DNA of 6,339 nucleotides from Thermoplasmatota archaeon (GTDB lineage: Archaea; Thermoplasmatota; E2; DHVEG-1): positions 1-6,339 of the forward strand of contig JAUWOO010000101.1 in assembly GCA_030612095.1 (NCBI GenBank), read 5' to 3'. Under the pieces are notes generated by a model that was not told the origin of the DNA, made no database searches, and saw only the letters and a program-made list of their open reading frames with translations. Shown one piece after another: positions 5,149 to 6,339 of this stretch (its first letter is position 1; every line of letters begins with the position of its first letter). The translations under genes were made by a program, and so were the position numbers.

Positions 5149-6192
5149 ATGAAGGTGATTTTTAAGGATCTTAACCACGGCGAGATAAAACTAATGCCTG
5201 AAAATCTTGACGATATATGGCACCTATACAACATCATCGATGAAGAAGATATAGTTCGAGGTCTCACTTACAGAACTGAAGAAGGACAAGACGATAAAAT
5301 CCGATCTAAAAAATCCGAAAAGAGACGTATGAAACTTGGAATCAGAGTAAAAGAGGTGAAATTTCATGAGTTTTCAGATCGTCTGCGCATACATGGAATT
5401 ATAGAAGAAGGACCTCAAGATCTTGGATCATTTCACACCTTAAACATTAACGCCGATGCCATGGATAAGATTTCCATCGTAAAAAAAGAATGGAAGCATT
5501 ACCAACTGGATCGAATAGACGAGGCGGTTAAACTTCGTAACCAATCCATATTAACATTCATATCACTAGATGAAGACACAGCCACTATTGCAATTTTAAG
5601 ACAGAGTGGCATCCAATGGATCGCAGATATTGATTCCAAACGTTCAGGTAAAATGTATGAAAGCAAAGATACCGAGAAAGAGTATTTTGGCGAGATCATT
5701 TCAATTATAAGAACGAATAAAAACAAGGATACACCTCTTGTTATAGTTGGGCCTGGTTTTACCAGGGAACATTTTGTGAAGTATGGAAAAAGCAGAGAAC
5801 CCGCTCTTTTCGATAACTGTCTTGCCCATGGAACTGGTAATGCAGGTATGAATGGCGTTCAGGAGACGATAAAATCAGGCATAGTAGAAAACATTACAAA
5901 AGAAAACAGGGTGATATTTGAAACACAACTAATTGAAAAGCTTTTTGAAGAGATAAAAAAGGACGGTTTAGCAACTTATGGAGAACAAGAAGTAAACAGG
6001 GCTTTGAACAATGGAGCAGTAGAGAGACTGCTCATATCAGATGTGTTAGTCCGTGCCAAGAAGGGAGAGGATCTGCTCAGAATTGCAAAACAAAACAATA
6101 GTGAGTTTACTATCATAAATACAATGCACGAAGTAGGAAAAAAATTTGAAGGTCTAGGGGGTATTGGCGCCCTATTACGTTTCAAGATTTAG
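5149..6192 (+). CDS. pelA: aPelota (Dom34 homologue), mRNA surveillance and ribosome rescue
   Basis: The 347-aa product has the three eRF1-like domains of archaeal Pelota. Domain 1 (about 1-130) includes DLNHGEIKLMPENLDDIWHL and the long basic loop around DDKIRSKKSEKRRMKLGIRV. Domain 2 spans about 132-250 and holds GPGFTREHF (201-209); it lacks the GGQ peptide-release motif, as expected for Pelota. Domain 3 (about 256-347) has YGEQEVNRALNNGAVERLL and ends in the family's usual GGIGALLRFKI. Known family role: with aEF1A it enters the A site of ribosomes stalled at mRNA 3' ends, and with ABCE1 it splits them without hydrolysing peptidyl-tRNA. The ATG is set by AAAAAGGAG at 5134-5142, 6 nt upstream, inside the end of rqcH. 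The 3-nt gap implies one transcript, so splitting and tailing factors would be made together. Confidence 0.95.
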   Translation: MKVIFKDLNHGEIKLMPENLDDIWHLYNIIDEEDIVRGLTYRTEEGQDDKIRSKKSEKRRMKLGIRVKEVKFHEFSDRLRIHGIIEEGPQDLGSFHTLNINADAMDKISIVKKEWKHYQLDRIDEAVKLRNQSILTFISLDEDTATIAILRQSGIQWIADIDSKRSGKMYESKDTEKEYFGEIISIIRTNKNKDTPLVIVGPGFTREHFVKYGKSREPALFDNCLAHGTGNAGMNGVQETIKSGIVENITKENRVIFETQLIEKLFEEIKKDGLATYGEQEVNRALNNGAVERLLISDVLVRAKKGEDLLRIAKQNNSEFTIINTMHEVGKKFEGLGGIGALLRFKI

Positions 6193-6204
6193 ATTTTGGA
6201 AAGT

Positions 6205-6339
6205 TTATATCATTCCTCGTCCGTAGCAGAGGTTTTTGTAAAATTCGCCGCAAGCACCGTTATAGTCGCCACCTAGTCCAGTTGGAGGAACATCATCGTC
6301 ATTATTGTCTTCTTCTGGTTCCTCAATATCAAAAACGTA
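6205..6339 (-). CDS. C-terminal 44 codons of an unidentified minus-strand gene
   Basis: On the minus strand an open frame enters at the window edge and ends at a TAA (complement of 6205-6207). The visible tail starts with a strongly acidic, low-complexity linker (EEPEEDNNDDD), then PPTGLGG, and finishes with a compact motif holding two cysteines seven residues apart (CGEFYKNLC) and GRGMI. An acidic linker before a small C-terminal module is common in cell-surface or multi-domain proteins, but the family cannot be told from this piece. The frame lacks stops throughout, and the bias to Asp/Glu/Gly is convincing as coding. It converges on pelA with only 12 nt between the stop codons, leaving no room for separate terminators. 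Confidence 0.6.
   Translation of the reverse strand, partial: YVFDIEEPEEDNNDDDVPPTGLGGDYNGACGEFYKNLCYGRGMI

Noticed and set aside
6190..6192. Possible pyrrolysine read-through of the pelA TAG stop
   Set aside because: The protein already ends at the normal Pelota C-terminus (LLRFKI), and the downstream frame shows nothing family-like.
1..6339. tRNA, rRNA, CRISPR array, insertion sequence or phage features
   Set aside because: By eye I found no cloverleaf with TψC-like sequence, no regularly spaced direct repeats, and no transposase or integrase motif with terminal repeats.

Overview
The window looks like the chromosome of an AT-rich euryarchaeon, most likely a methanogen or a relative within the Methanosarcinales/Methanomicrobia; the lineage is inferred. 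The two best-recognised proteins are archaeal-type RqcH (NFACT/Rqc2 family, 659 aa) and archaeal Pelota (aPelota, 347 aa). TATA boxes about 30 bp before starts and GGTG/GGAG ribosome sites also fit archaea. GC content was judged by eye, not calculated.

Layout. Positions 1-1393 hold small plus-strand genes of unknown role: a 42-aa two-CxxC zinc-ribbon protein, a 71-aa two-helix membrane protein, a charged 130-aa protein and a possible 25-aa protein behind a hairpin leader. About 320 bp without a gene follow. A minus-strand DUF763 gene (1714-2829) is complete. A 336-bp divergent intergenic region (2830-3165) separates it from a tight plus-strand operon, rqcH-pelA (3-nt gap, good ribosome site for pelA). 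The window ends with the last 44 codons of a minus-strand gene convergent with pelA.

How the genes fit together. Pelota, with aEF1A and ABCE1, opens stalled ribosomes. RqcH then works on the large subunit carrying the trapped nascent chain and adds a C-terminal tail that marks it for destruction. Their operon is therefore one ribosome-rescue and quality-control unit.

The most interesting part is the intergenic region. It carries a perfect 11-bp inverted repeat whose two arms sit the same distance (16 and 17 bp) upstream of two divergent TATA boxes. One TATA box serves DUF763. The other faces rqcH but lies about 210 bp before its start, and its predicted transcript begins just before a sequence that can fold as an H-type pseudoknot. 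A pyrimidine-rich, anti-Shine-Dalgarno-like tract and a T6 run follow. I propose a small structured RNA, or a long structured rqcH leader, co-regulated with DUF763. This comes from reading the sequence only; no folding or homology search was run.
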